Positions 38,710 to 48,058 of a stretch of DNA of 64,000 bases are shown here, in pieces. Position 1 is the first letter of the stretch. Each line of letters begins with the position of its first letter. The stretch is from Lewinellaceae bacterium (GTDB taxonomy: Bacteria; Bacteroidota; Bacteroidia; Chitinophagales; Saprospiraceae). The notes under the pieces were generated by a model. The model was not told the DNA's origin. It did no database searches and saw only the letters and a list, made by a program, of their open reading frames with translations. The translations under genes were made by a program, and so were the position numbers. The stretch spans positions 2,528,501 through 2,592,500 of the forward strand of contig JACJYK010000001.1 of assembly GCA_020636135.1 (NCBI GenBank), given 5' to 3'.

Positions 38710-39046
38710 TTCGGCATTTGCTCGTTAATCCTTCTTCATGGTTCCGGCTACAATTTTATGTAAAACCGCCTTGCCATAAAACACAATCCATTAAATATCA
38801 GCCTATTATTAATAAATACAGTGATAATATCCTGGTATTCAATGTGTGTTTCACCGAAAAAACATGAATTGCATTAAAGGTATATCCTTTTTTTGCTTAT
38901 CTGAATTTTGCCGGCTGAAAAGCGACGAAACCGATGATTGTGAGGACGTACCGGCTTCTAACCTCCATGAATATAGACCGATAAGCAGCAATAGCCTGAA
39001 AAAACACGGCGGCCACCAATCTTGGATAAAACCTATTTTTGCAGGT
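38710..39046. other. Intergenic region between divergent genes, with a -7 box before the hydrolase
   Basis: About 340 bases between the receptor gene (minus) and the YheT-type hydrolase (plus). The plus strand carries TATTTTTG at 39034-39041, an exact TAnnTTTG, five bases before the hydrolase ATG; the -33 element is not obvious. A frame open from 38846 through this region has polar, cysteine-rich sequence with no family match and is not taken as coding. Confidence 0.45.
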
Positions 39047-40012
39047 ATGCCTATTTTGGACGGGACATCCTACCGGCCGCCCTGGTATCTTCCAAGCGGT
39101 CATCTGCAAACCTTGTATCCTTATTTTTTCAGGAAAGTAAGGCCTGAATATATGCGGGAGCGTATCACGCTTCCAGATGGTGATTTTGTTGATCTGGACA
39201 GCCTAAGGCAACACAGTAAAAACCTGGCATTTCTTTGCCACGGACTGGAAGGAGATTCCAGCAGTCAGTACATCCGCGGAATGGCAGACTTCCTGTACCG
39301 GCGGGGCTGGGATGTGATCGCACTTAATTTCAGGTCCTGCAGTGGTGAGCCTAACCGGGTCCTGCAGTCCTACCATCACGGCGAGATCAGGGATCTGACC
39401 TACCTATTGGAACAATTAAACGCAAGTGGAGAATACCACCGGATCGTGCCGATAGGTTTCAGCCTGGGTGGGAATGTGGTCCTGAAATACCTGGGCTCGC
39501 ATGGTGAGCAACTGCCGGATACCATCCACGGGGGTATTGCTGTAAGCGTGCCAACCGACCTGCTCAGTTCCAGCAGGCGTCTGGATCAGTGGGATAACTG
39601 GATCTACACCCGCAGGTTCCGGATGAATCTAAAAGAGAAGTTTGAAGCAAAGGATCGGCTGTTTCCCGGGGTTCTTGATATGCATCGCTGGAATGAAGTC
39701 AAACGTTGGGAAGACTTTGACAACACCTATACATCAAAAATATTTGGATTTCGTGACGCCTATGCATACTACGAGCAGGGCTCGGCAAATAATTTCCTGC
39801 AAGGCTTACGGCGTCCTACCCTGTTGATCAATGCATTGAATGACCCATTTTTAGAGACTCCCAGTTACCCTTACGAACGGGCTAAAGACTCCCGATTCCT
39901 CCATCTCCTGACACCCAAGGAAGGAGGCCACGTAGGATTTCCCCTGGCAGGCACCACCGAAACCTGGGAAGAAAGGGTTGCCTGGGAATTTATTCAGGAG
40001 TACCTGGCTTAG
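39047..40012 (+). CDS. YheT family alpha/beta hydrolase
   Basis: A 321-residue cytoplasmic alpha/beta hydrolase of the COG0429/YheT family. Visible: the typical start PPWYLPSGHLQTLYPYFFR (11-29), FLCHGLEGDSSSQYIRG (62-78), the family phrase NFRSCSGEPNR (94-104), the nucleophile elbow GFSLGGN with Ser139, Asp in NALNDPFL and His in KEGGHVGFP. The start at 39047 matches the conserved N-terminus of the family. These are probable esterases or lipases; the natural substrate is not known. It is convergent with the GH9 gene, 25 bases apart. Confidence 0.93.
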   Translation: MPILDGTSYRPPWYLPSGHLQTLYPYFFRKVRPEYMRERITLPDGDFVDLDSLRQHSKNLAFLCHGLEGDSSSQYIRGMADFLYRRGWDVIALNFRSCSGEPNRVLQSYHHGEIRDLTYLLEQLNASGEYHRIVPIGFSLGGNVVLKYLGSHGEQLPDTIHGGIAVSVPTDLLSSSRRLDQWDNWIYTRRFRMNLKEKFEAKDRLFPGVLDMHRWNEVKRWEDFDNTYTSKIFGFRDAYAYYEQGSANNFLQGLRRPTLLINALNDPFLETPSYPYERAKDSRFLHLLTPKEGGHVGFPLAGTTETWEERVAWEFIQEYLA

Positions 40013-40037
40013 AGCCTGGCGGGATGGATGAAGTGAT

Positions 40038-41810
40038 TTAATGTCCGGCAAAATAAGCCATCACATAGATCAGTGTGGCTGTACCATCCATTGTCGGCTC
40101 ATTGGTTGAATAATCCCCGATATCATCGTGATAGACCACTGTCGGATTTTGGAAAGCTGCATATTCATCCGGATTCTGCATAGTGAGGCCCTGTAATTGC
40201 TTAAAGATGCTGGCTTTCACCGGTCCATCCACTAGTCCCCCGCGAACGACCTGATGGGTGAGCGCATAGATACTGGTGTGTACATCTTTCGGGTAATCTC
40301 CATCAAAGGGTACACCGGTGACCATCGTTGTGCCCCAGCTATTGGTCCCCAATAACCAATCCCTCGTACGGAGCAGCAGCGGATGATAGGTGATGTCACC
40401 GGTCATTTTTTCATATTCGATGATTTGGATGATGAGGGCAGCCGCGACATTGTTCGAACACCAGATAAATGGATGTCCTACCCCGAATGGCGACTGTTCC
40501 GCACGTACGAGTGTAGCTTCCAGGCTCTCCCGGTAATAGCCTGCCAGCGTATCCTGGAATTTCTTGTCTACCCAGGGAAAGAGGGCTGCATGTCCCATGT
40601 TGACGAACGGATAGATCTCATAATGCCGGGCAGTGTCGTAGCGCTGCACACTGTGAGCCCCAATCATCCGGGCATATTTCTTGGCTTCATCGATGAAGGA
40701 AGGATCCCGGGTGGTGGCATACATTTCAGCTGCCGCCCATTCCATATCATCAGCCCAGGTATTTTCCAGGTAACGATATGGTGCCCCGTAAGAATTACCC
40801 TGCTGATACCCGGGTTTATCTTTTCCCAGGTTGTACAGATGTGCCGCAGCATCCAGGTATAATGCAGCCTTGACCACTTCCTCCTTATTCCACCAGATGC
40901 GGCTGGCAATGGCACACGCAGCTGCTGCCCTGCCGGCGATATTGGCAATACCGGTGGCCTGGCTCTTGTATTTGCCCAAACCCTGCGGAAGGCCATTGGC
41001 AGCATACACAGGCCGGTAGGAATTGGGGCCCCAACCGTAATCGGATGAGTCCGCTTGCGGCCACTTCCATCCAATATGGTCACGGTCATCGGCCACCTGA
41101 TGAAAAAGGCTGGTAGGATCCGGATGCATCCTGATGATCCAATCGAGTCCCCAGCGCGCCTCATCAAGGATATCTTCCCAGTCGTTGGCTCCCGGGTCCC
41201 CGAGTTCATCGTAACCATCGTTCCAGCCTCCGGGATAATCCTCATAGGCTTTCAGTAATATCCCGGTGGCAAAGGTCGCCGTGATCATGTATTTCAACTG
41301 ATCGCCGGCATCGTGCCATCCGCCTCTGGCATCGATAACCACACTATCACCCTGAGGACCATAAAATGAAATTCCATCTTTAGCATGGCAATAATTCCCG
41401 ATGAAAGGATTGTATCCACATTGTTGCTGACGCATGAATTCCAGTCCTGCTTCGCGCGCCTCACCATATAAGGAGGGGCCGACATGAATGGTGTCCACCG
41501 GTGTATTTCCGCGATAGAGAACATATGCCCCTTCTGTGTTCAGTTTAGTGACATCAATAGCATAATAGTTCCAGTTACCCCAACCTTCCTGCTCCAATGG
41601 CTGGAGGTTTACAGGATAGGCTTTCAGATCTGCCAGGCGCCGCCAGATCAGCGTGCCCTCCCCGACCGGCTTTTCCGCCATAAGGATAACCCGCTTGTTC
41701 TCATCGGGTAGATACCCCAACAGGTTGTGCCGCAAGACCATATTCTGTGCAATGCTCTGCGTGGCACCAAGCAGCAATAGTAAATTGGTTAAAAGGAAAT
41801 ACGCCCTCAT
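40038..41810 (-). CDS. Glycoside hydrolase family 9 endoglucanase
   Basis: A 590-residue exported cellulase-type enzyme. Signal peptide 1-22 (QSIAQ); an N-terminal Ig-like CelD domain (about 25-110, NLLGYLPDENKRVILMAE); then the (alpha/alpha)6 barrel of GH9. The catalytic aspartates are in GGWHDAGDQLKY (Asp167, Asp170) and the general acid Glu571 in STNEPTMDG at the C-terminus. Other GH9 blocks are HQVADDRDHIGW and GNSYGAPYRYLENTWADD. It probably cuts beta-1,4-glucans (cellulose, mixed-linkage or xyloglucan) in the periplasm. No sorting domain or carbohydrate-binding module is visible. It may complement the mannan genes at 46.7-51.7 kb. Confidence 0.94.
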   Translation of the reverse strand: MRAYFLLTNLLLLLGATQSIAQNMVLRHNLLGYLPDENKRVILMAEKPVGEGTLIWRRLADLKAYPVNLQPLEQEGWGNWNYYAIDVTKLNTEGAYVLYRGNTPVDTIHVGPSLYGEAREAGLEFMRQQQCGYNPFIGNYCHAKDGISFYGPQGDSVVIDARGGWHDAGDQLKYMITATFATGILLKAYEDYPGGWNDGYDELGDPGANDWEDILDEARWGLDWIIRMHPDPTSLFHQVADDRDHIGWKWPQADSSDYGWGPNSYRPVYAANGLPQGLGKYKSQATGIANIAGRAAAACAIASRIWWNKEEVVKAALYLDAAAHLYNLGKDKPGYQQGNSYGAPYRYLENTWADDMEWAAAEMYATTRDPSFIDEAKKYARMIGAHSVQRYDTARHYEIYPFVNMGHAALFPWVDKKFQDTLAGYYRESLEATLVRAEQSPFGVGHPFIWCSNNVAAALIIQIIEYEKMTGDITYHPLLLRTRDWLLGTNSWGTTMVTGVPFDGDYPKDVHTSIYALTHQVVRGGLVDGPVKASIFKQLQGLTMQNPDEYAAFQNPTVVYHDDIGDYSTNEPTMDGTATLIYVMAYFAGH

Positions 41811-42009
41811 AGTTTATCAATTCTTCCGCTATCTGTAAAGATAAACGCTGATTCACGAATAGCTCTTAAGAAATGATATTTTGTTATCATCTGTCAAGTC
41901 TCCAAATAAAAGAAACGGAAACGGAGAGCAAATAATTCGGACATCTGCTTCAGACCGAGTCCTACTAAAAATCTGCTGATTGATTTAATGCATGCCTAGT
42001 GAAGCGGGT

Positions 42010-42681
42010 TTATCGCTCCACTTCATCCATCTCGTTAACGGTGGAGGTAGCCGTACTTTGGGTATTGGATTTCCTGGGAGCGTTGAGTACGTCCTGGGAA
42101 CCAACCCCAATGGCGATGATCGAACGCAATGCTTTATCGGTTTCGACATTTAGCAATTCAACCTGGTTGGCAGGCATATGGAAAACAAATCCATTGGTGG
42201 GGTTAGGTGCGGTAGGGACAAATACCGTGTAAATGCCGTCTGTTTCATCGGTGATAAATCCGGTCATTTTCGCTCCGGTGTTAAAGGGATCTACCAGTAC
42301 CACCTTGCGGAAAGGCATCTCTTTTTGACCAGAAAACTGCTGCACGGTTTCTTTGATAATGTTGTACATGGGGAGCTTGCCCAACCACTGGGATTCAATC
42401 TGATGCCAGATGCGCTTGCCCAACTGGGTCTCTATGAACAGGCCCACAAAAAAGAAGAAGGCGATCACCACGCCGAATGCGATCAGGCTGGCCAGAAATT
42501 CGTTGAGGTCTTTGTGGATGTCAATCAGGTTCGTGAGGGGCTGGATCAGGTTGAAAGTAAACCGGAACACCAGCCTGACCAGGATAAAAACGATGGTCAA
42601 TGGCAGGATAACGAGCAGTCCCCCCAGGATGGTGGTCAGAAAGAAATGTCGTGCTCTTTTGACAAATGACATGGAATTCAT
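42010..42681 (-). CDS. DUF502 family membrane protein
   Basis: A 223-residue protein with two strong N-terminal transmembrane helices (about 15-37 and 62-84) and a soluble C-terminal domain. It matches the DUF502 family by GLLVILPLTI, the LPMYNIIKETVQQFSG stretch, VVLVDPFNTGAKMTGFIT and the FVPTAPNPTNGFVFHMP block. Function unknown; plant relatives (COV proteins) affect vesicle traffic and bacterial ones are inner-membrane proteins. It overlaps the MFS transporter stop in an ATGA (42678-42681), so the two are co-translated. Confidence 0.9.
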   Translation of the reverse strand: MNSMSFVKRARHFFLTTILGGLLVILPLTIVFILVRLVFRFTFNLIQPLTNLIDIHKDLNEFLASLIAFGVVIAFFFFVGLFIETQLGKRIWHQIESQWLGKLPMYNIIKETVQQFSGQKEMPFRKVVLVDPFNTGAKMTGFITDETDGIYTVFVPTAPNPTNGFVFHMPANQVELLNVETDKALRSIIAIGVGSQDVLNAPRKSNTQSTATSTVNEMDEVER

Positions 42682-43796
42682 TTAGCTGTGAACGCATTAA
42701 TAAACATGGATAACATTGAAAAGATTAAAAAAATGCCTCCCGGGATCACAATCTCACTAAAATTACCCCCGGCTATATACCATGCTGAGAGTGCCGGTCC
42801 GGCTGCCTGGCCAAGCCAATTGGTTATGGTACCAAGTGCCACTTTACTGCCTGAAGGATCCTTGCTGGCCAGAACGCTGAACAAATTTGGAAGCACAATG
42901 GTAAACCCAAATCCGAGCAAGGTTATTCCAGCAAGATAGAACAATGGGACTCCCGGCCATAAATGCAGGATGGCAAGGGAGCAGAACATGAGCGACAGAC
43001 CCAGGAAGATCTGATGGGCGTACGATAAAAACCGGGCAAGAAGCAGAACCAGGAAACCGGAAATCAAACCGACAAAGATGCTTAACCCGATGGAAAAGCC
43101 TAAAAAGGCGGGCGAGAGCCCGTTTTCATGTCCCAGCCGTTCACTAAAACTAAAGATGGTGGAATTACTGCATTGAAAGAAAAGAAAGGCGATCAGGACC
43201 CAGCCCACTTTTCCACCGGTCAGTACCTGGCGATCCGGCTTATAAGCCGGTTCAGAAGATGCCGGAAAGGCGCGCATGGCCAGGAAGTAAGCAATGACGC
43301 TGAACAGGAATAAAATCCCGAAACCAAAATAATAGCTTATCCCCAGGATGTATGGATAAATCATCAGCAATAGCCCACTGATGATGCTGTAAACAATGAT
43401 GTAGCTGGTAAATCCTAATTCCGGCCGCTTCAGACGGGCAAAATAACTTAACGCTGCAGTGTAAGCCAATCCTCCAAACCACCCGGCCAAAAAACGGACA
43501 CCGATCAGAGCGATTGGCTGGGCCAGCAACAGGCTGATCAGATGCAGCAAAATCTGGACACCCAAGCCGCCCAGAATAAGTTTTCTCAGAGACATTCTTT
43601 TGCCCAGGTAATACGTCGAAATACCACTGAGCATCACCCCGGATGTATCTGCCGCGGCGAACCAACCCAATTGGATTTTGGTAAATCCGAGATAGTCGTT
43701 TGCAGCTCCCACCATGAAAGGAAGGACAGTAATGATGTTAATGCCCGCCGTAATAATGGTGGCTACTGCCGCCAGGTGACTCCACGTTTTTTCCAT
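42678..43796 (-). CDS. MFS transporter
   Basis: A 372-residue major facilitator superfamily permease with about eleven to twelve hydrophobic helices. The loop after helix 2 (YYLGKRMSLRKLILGG) matches MFS motif A only weakly. The region after helix 5 (FLAGWFGGLAYTAALSYFARLKRP) fits the superfamily. Substrate cannot be inferred. It is the first gene of a two-gene unit with DUF502. A compact N- and C-terminus and the absence of a large central loop distinguish it from the sugar porter at 46727. Confidence 0.82.
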   Translation of the reverse strand: MEKTWSHLAAVATIITAGINIITVLPFMVGAANDYLGFTKIQLGWFAAADTSGVMLSGISTYYLGKRMSLRKLILGGLGVQILLHLISLLLAQPIALIGVRFLAGWFGGLAYTAALSYFARLKRPELGFTSYIIVYSIISGLLLMIYPYILGISYYFGFGILFLFSVIAYFLAMRAFPASSEPAYKPDRQVLTGGKVGWVLIAFLFFQCSNSTIFSFSERLGHENGLSPAFLGFSIGLSIFVGLISGFLVLLLARFLSYAHQIFLGLSLMFCSLAILHLWPGVPLFYLAGITLLGFGFTIVLPNLFSVLASKDPSGSKVALGTITNWLGQAAGPALSAWYIAGGNFSEIVIPGGIFLIFSMLSMFINAFTAK

Positions 43797-44015
43797 TAGG
43801 AAAAATTAGCGGCCGAAACTACAAAGACTCCGGATCAAAGCACCATAATCACTGCCTTAACATGAAAATAGATTTACCGTCAAATGGAAATCACACCATT
43901 ATTGTTGTTGTGGCAGATTCCAGATTACAAAAGATACGTGGAATAGAAGCTGAAACCCAGTGCAGATCCTGGTATGTTATATGTTACTTATCTTGTGGCC
44001 CTTTCTGAAATTACT

Positions 44016-45161
44016 ATGGCGTCAAATCTTTCTAAATGTAGTTTACTTGCGGCTGGAATGCTATTGTCCACGCTCACGATGAATGGGCAAGACTTACGGT
44101 TGGTGACCCAGCTGCCTAAAAAAGTCCATGAAACCTCCGGCATTGAACTGACCGGTCCGGATCAAATCTGGACATTCAATGATTCAGGAGGAGAACCCGA
44201 GCTTTATCTGTGTGATACCAGTGGTCAACTATTACGGACGGTACGGATCCAGAATGCCTGGAATCGCGACTGGGAAGATATCACTCAGGACGATGCCGGA
44301 AATTTTTACATCGGGAATATCGGAAATAACAACAACTCAAATACAGACCTGACCATCTTTAAAATAACCAATCCGGACGCCACATCCGATTCGGTTGTGG
44401 AAGCGGAAGTGATCTATTTCCACTACGAAGATCAACATACTTTTCCTCCCCCGGAGGATAGTCTTAACTTTGATTGTGAGGCACTGTACTGGTATCGCAA
44501 CCATCTGTATCTGACCACTAAAAACCGGACACAACCCTTTGACGGGGAGATACACACTTACCGGATACCGGACACCCCCGGCACCTATACTGCTGAAAAA
44601 ATAGCCACCTGGTCTTCCGGCGGAACCTCCATGCTGAATTTCTGGATTACCGCTGGTGATGTCAGCCCTGATGGCACCAAGCTCTGCCTGCTTTCAAGTG
44701 ATAAGCTCTGGGTCTTCTATGATTTCGTCGATGACGATTTTTTTGGCGGCAAATACGAGGTGATAAAACTGGGTAATTTTTCACAGAAGGAGGCGGTCTG
44801 CTTCCTGGATGAAAACACACTTTATATTACCGATGAGGAATTACTGGGAGGATTTGGTCGCAACCTGTACAATTTGAAGATCGGTACGCTCACAACGGCT
44901 ACCCATGCGGTAGTTGACTCCTCTTCGTCGTTACTGGTGTACCCCAATCCCTGTAAAGACTGGATCAATGTCGAAGGCGCATTGAAGGGAAGAATCCTGG
45001 AACTCTTTGATGAGCAGGGCACTCGCCAGGCGACCTTCACCCCACGGGAAAACAGCCTGCGAATTCCATTGGCCAAATACCCGGCAGGGGTCTATTATTT
45101 AAAAATGACTGACAACCAGGAAAAAACGTATCTCCGCAAAGTGGTCAAGTCAAATAAATGA
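44016..45161 (+). CDS. Exported propeller-like protein with T9SS sorting domain
   Basis: A 381-residue protein. ATG 44016 (MASNLSKCSLLAAGMLL) gives a signal peptide ending in NGQ; 14 more residues upstream in frame are not needed. The body has repeated beta-propeller-like phrases (IWTFNDSGGEPELYLCD, EDITQDDAGNFYIGNIG, LYWYRNHLYLTTKNR, FCLDENTLYITDEE-like strands). The last 75 residues are a T9SS type A sorting domain (LLVYPNPCKDWINVEGAL ... YPAGVYYLKM ... RKVVK). Secretion through the outer membrane is therefore expected. No enzyme motif was found. Confidence 0.85.
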   Translation: MASNLSKCSLLAAGMLLSTLTMNGQDLRLVTQLPKKVHETSGIELTGPDQIWTFNDSGGEPELYLCDTSGQLLRTVRIQNAWNRDWEDITQDDAGNFYIGNIGNNNNSNTDLTIFKITNPDATSDSVVEAEVIYFHYEDQHTFPPPEDSLNFDCEALYWYRNHLYLTTKNRTQPFDGEIHTYRIPDTPGTYTAEKIATWSSGGTSMLNFWITAGDVSPDGTKLCLLSSDKLWVFYDFVDDDFFGGKYEVIKLGNFSQKEAVCFLDENTLYITDEELLGGFGRNLYNLKIGTLTTATHAVVDSSSSLLVYPNPCKDWINVEGALKGRILELFDEQGTRQATFTPRENSLRIPLAKYPAGVYYLKMTDNQEKTYLRKVVKSNK

Positions 45162-45248
45162 TCCGACCTATTTCCGGAATCTCAGCGAAAAAAGTTCAGA
45201 TGAAGTACGTGAGATGTGGCCTGAAGAAGAGCTGATCCGAAGCAATGA

Positions 45249-45554
45249 TCAGAACTGACTGATCAATACCAGCAGGGATGTTCCGGCCAACACGGCCAGC
45301 CAAACACCGATAAAGGCCTGCATCAGATTTTGTTTTTGATTAAAGTAGGACCAGATAATACCTGCTGTGCTGGTGACCACACAAGCAAGGATAAAATACA
45401 TCCAGATGTAAATTTTGGTGAACATCATGTCCAACTGAAAGGCAACATTGGTAAGCCAGTGATTGTATTGGGGGGCCTGCAATACCTGGGTAAAAATCAG
45501 AACGGTAAGAAAAGCTAATCCGTAGCCTAACCATACCCGAAAAGTAACAGCCAT
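45249..45554 (-). CDS. Small three-helix membrane protein, unknown
   Basis: A 101-residue hydrophobic protein with three predicted transmembrane helices (about 8-26, 49-70 and 79-98) and a basic loop (FNQKQN) between the last two. I do not recognise the family. It starts 39 bases after the stop of the DUF4412 gene, on the same strand, so it is probably the second gene of that operon. The frame is kept because the hydrophobic pattern is regular and no other strand offers a better gene. Confidence 0.65.
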   Translation of the reverse strand: MAVTFRVWLGYGLAFLTVLIFTQVLQAPQYNHWLTNVAFQLDMMFTKIYIWMYFILACVVTSTAGIIWSYFNQKQNLMQAFIGVWLAVLAGTSLLVLISQF

Positions 45555-45593
45555 ACTCAGATCGTTTTCACCAAAACGGTGGATCCGGAAGGT

Positions 45594-46520
45594 TTATTGT
45601 GTGGAAAACTGGTAATCACCTTTTTGTATTTTGACATCGTTGTGGTCAACTTTGGTGACCTCAAACGTGTTGACATCCTTCTTGTTCTTTTTGGATGTCG
45701 ACGTGCTTTCCATCGCCATTCCTTCCACCTTTTTAAACTCATCCTGATATTCCAGGCTGGTGAACCGTTGCATAAAGCTGCCATACGTGTCTTTCCAGAT
45801 ATTTTTCAATTCCGGAGCCACATAAATCTCATACGTATGATCATCATCTTCGGCGAGGTACTGCTGGCATGAATATCCGGCCACGATTTTTTGTTTGTTG
45901 CCCTTGCGGATGTGATAATTGGCCATCACGGAATCCATGGACTGGGCAGCGGCACGTCCCGCAAAATTCATCATATTGGGTAATGCCTGAGCGGTTTTTT
46001 CACCCTTCTTGCTGGTCTGAAACATCACTATCAAATCCTTATCGAGGTCAATGACAATGAGATTGGTCCCTCCGTTTTCTTCCTGTTCAATGGCGAAAAC
46101 CGGGCTCCCCTCGCTGTAATAAAACACACTTTCATCTTCCTCCTTGCCGGTGCCCATCACACAATCAAATTTCCAGTTGAATACATATTCTTCCGGGACA
46201 TCTGCAGCACGATTCATATTGGACAGGTATCTGGAAACCGCTTCGCTGGCGTCCACATAAGCCGTATCTCCTTTTTGGGCACGATCAATGGAATCCTGCC
46301 GTACCGCTTCTCGCGTCAGCTCTTCCCAATAATGGTCCAATTGTTTTTCCAGCTGGCGGGCAAGCATGTCGGCAATCAGGTCAGAAGCCTTTTCTTCCAG
46401 CGCATTGTTAACCTTATTCATCGTTTTGTCGAGCACGCGATTCAGGATCTGGCCCTGGACCGGAGGCATAAATGCCAACAGACAAGTGGACAACACAAAA
46501 TAAATCCCCAGCTTCCTCAT
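45594..46520 (-). CDS. DUF4412 domain exported protein
   Basis: A 308-residue exported protein of unknown function. Signal peptide 1-23 (PPVQGQ), then a helical, charged segment (about 25-85), then the DUF4412 beta-sheet domain: VFNWKFDCVMG, SVFYYSEGSPVFAIEQ, LIVMFQTSKKGEKTAQALP and KIVAGYSCQQYLAEDDD. The C-terminus is rich in Lys and Thr (STSTSKKNKK). DUF4412 proteins are periplasmic or outer-membrane associated in Bacteroidota. Upstream (46544-46574) lies a good promoter. Confidence 0.85.
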   Translation of the reverse strand: MRKLGIYFVLSTCLLAFMPPVQGQILNRVLDKTMNKVNNALEEKASDLIADMLARQLEKQLDHYWEELTREAVRQDSIDRAQKGDTAYVDASEAVSRYLSNMNRAADVPEEYVFNWKFDCVMGTGKEEDESVFYYSEGSPVFAIEQEENGGTNLIVIDLDKDLIVMFQTSKKGEKTAQALPNMMNFAGRAAAQSMDSVMANYHIRKGNKQKIVAGYSCQQYLAEDDDHTYEIYVAPELKNIWKDTYGSFMQRFTSLEYQDEFKKVEGMAMESTSTSKKNKKDVNTFEVTKVDHNDVKIQKGDYQFSTQ

Positions 46521-46543
46521 GTTTTCGATGGTTTATTGAGATT

Positions 46544-46574
46544 CAAAAATAGGTGGTTTTACGGCAAGACACAA
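46544..46574 (-). promoter_or_regulatory. Bacteroidota-type promoter of the DUF4412 operon
   Basis: On the minus strand TTG (46572-46574) and TATTTTTG (46544-46551) are 20 bases apart, within the range of the Bacteroidota primary-sigma consensus. The start codon at 46520 would leave a leader of roughly 20 bases. Confidence 0.5.
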
Positions 46575-46726
46575 TGAAGTTAACTTAATTAAGCATTAGG
46601 CTTGCTGCCCTAATAGTCCACGGTTCTTCCATTCCAATTCTTAAGACCATATTCCCAGGCACTTAAGGTAAGCTCGCTTTCGGCACATCCAATTCCCATC
46701 ACTTTAATTATCTTAGGCAATGCAAA

Positions 46727-48049
46727 ATGGGAGCTATGCAAACACGAAAACTTTGGTACTGGTCAATTACGGTGGCAATTGCCGGATTTCTTTTTGGCTT
46801 TGATACTGCTGTTATTTCCGGCGCCGATAAACCGATACAGGAATTGTGGCACACCGGGGATCTGTTCCACGGTTTTTTCATTATGTCCATGGCCCTGTGG
46901 GGCACTGTCATCGGGGCATTGGGTGGTGGTATTCCGACCGATCGCTGGGGACGGAAAAAGACACTGATCTGGGTAGGTGTTTTGTACCTGGTCTCTGCTC
47001 TGGGTTCAGGTTTGGCTCCGGAACCCTACAGTTTTTCCTTTTTCCGGTTCATCGGAGGTGTTGGCGTAGGAATCTCTTCCGTTGCCGCACCGACTTATAT
47101 CTCAGAGATCTCTCCCCCGGCCCAGCGCGGCCGCATGGTCATATTATTCCAGCTAAACATTGTGGTAGGTATCCTCATCGCTTATCTGTCCAACTTTTTG
47201 CTGGGGAACCTTGGAGCCGAATCCTGGCGCTGGATGCTGGGCGTGGAAGCCATACCGGCTGCAATCTACCTGTTCATGGTATTTGGTGTTCCCCGCAGCC
47301 CCCGTTGGTTGCTTCTGCATGGCAACCAGGAAACGGAAGCGCGTGAAGTGTTGGGAATGATGGGCGTCGCGGATATCGACCAGGAAGTCAAAACCATCCG
47401 GGCATCCAAAAGCGTCCGGAAAGAACATGCCTTCTTTTCTTCCCGGTTCCGCAAACCGATATTACTGGCTTTTTTAATTGCTGCATTTAACCAATTATCC
47501 GGCATCAATTTCATCATTTATTACGCACCCAGGATCTTTGAGGAAGCGGGCATGGGAGCTAGCACGGCATTGCTTTCTACCGCAGGAATCGGACTGGCAA
47601 ATCTGCTCTTTACATTGCTGGGGATGATATTGATTGACCGCTCAGGCAGAAAACGATTGATGCTCATCGGGTCCATCGGTTACCTGATATCCCTGAGTCT
47701 TGTTGCAAGGGCCTTTTTTATCGAAGATTTCGCCTCCCTGTCGGTACCTATTTATCTTTTCATTTTTATTGCAGCCCATGCCATAGGTCAGGGAGCCGTC
47801 ATCTGGGTATTCATATCCGAGATCTTTCCAAATGAAGTTCGCGCCTATGGCCAAAGTCTGGGAGCCGGGACGCACTGGGTATTTGCAGCAATCATCACGC
47901 TGGTTATGCCGGCTATTTTGAATAAATTTTCCGGAGGCCCCATCTTTACTTTCTTTGCCATCATGATGTTTCTACAGTTACTATTTGTGCTATTCATGAT
48001 GCCTGAGACCAAAGGCGTTTCCCTGGAAGCTATGGAGGACTCCATATAA
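46727..48049 (+). CDS. Sugar porter (MFS) of the mannan operon
   Basis: A 440-residue inner-membrane transporter of the sugar porter family (twelve helices). Family motifs: DRWGRKK and DRSGRKR after helices 2 and 8, FRFIGGVGVGISSVAAP, VPRSPRWLL after helix 6, QLSGINFIIYYAPRIFE in helix 7 and PETKG at the C-terminus. It starts the mannan cluster, nine bases before the mannanase gene, so it most likely imports mannobiose or a related disaccharide for the cytoplasmic epimerase and phosphorylase. The equivalent Bacteroides fragilis cluster also carries a transporter of this kind. ATG 46727 is used; an ATG at 46720 is out of frame. Confidence 0.93.
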   Translation: MGAMQTRKLWYWSITVAIAGFLFGFDTAVISGADKPIQELWHTGDLFHGFFIMSMALWGTVIGALGGGIPTDRWGRKKTLIWVGVLYLVSALGSGLAPEPYSFSFFRFIGGVGVGISSVAAPTYISEISPPAQRGRMVILFQLNIVVGILIAYLSNFLLGNLGAESWRWMLGVEAIPAAIYLFMVFGVPRSPRWLLLHGNQETEAREVLGMMGVADIDQEVKTIRASKSVRKEHAFFSSRFRKPILLAFLIAAFNQLSGINFIIYYAPRIFEEAGMGASTALLSTAGIGLANLLFTLLGMILIDRSGRKRLMLIGSIGYLISLSLVARAFFIEDFASLSVPIYLFIFIAAHAIGQGAVIWVFISEIFPNEVRAYGQSLGAGTHWVFAAIITLVMPAILNKFSGGPIFTFFAIMMFLQLLFVLFMMPETKGVSLEAMEDSI

Positions 48050-48058
48050 CCACCATCA

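Noticed and set aside
38846..39046. 67-codon extension of the YheT-type hydrolase
   Set aside because: The family starts at the PPWYLPSGHLQT region; the extension has no similarity and covers the likely promoter.
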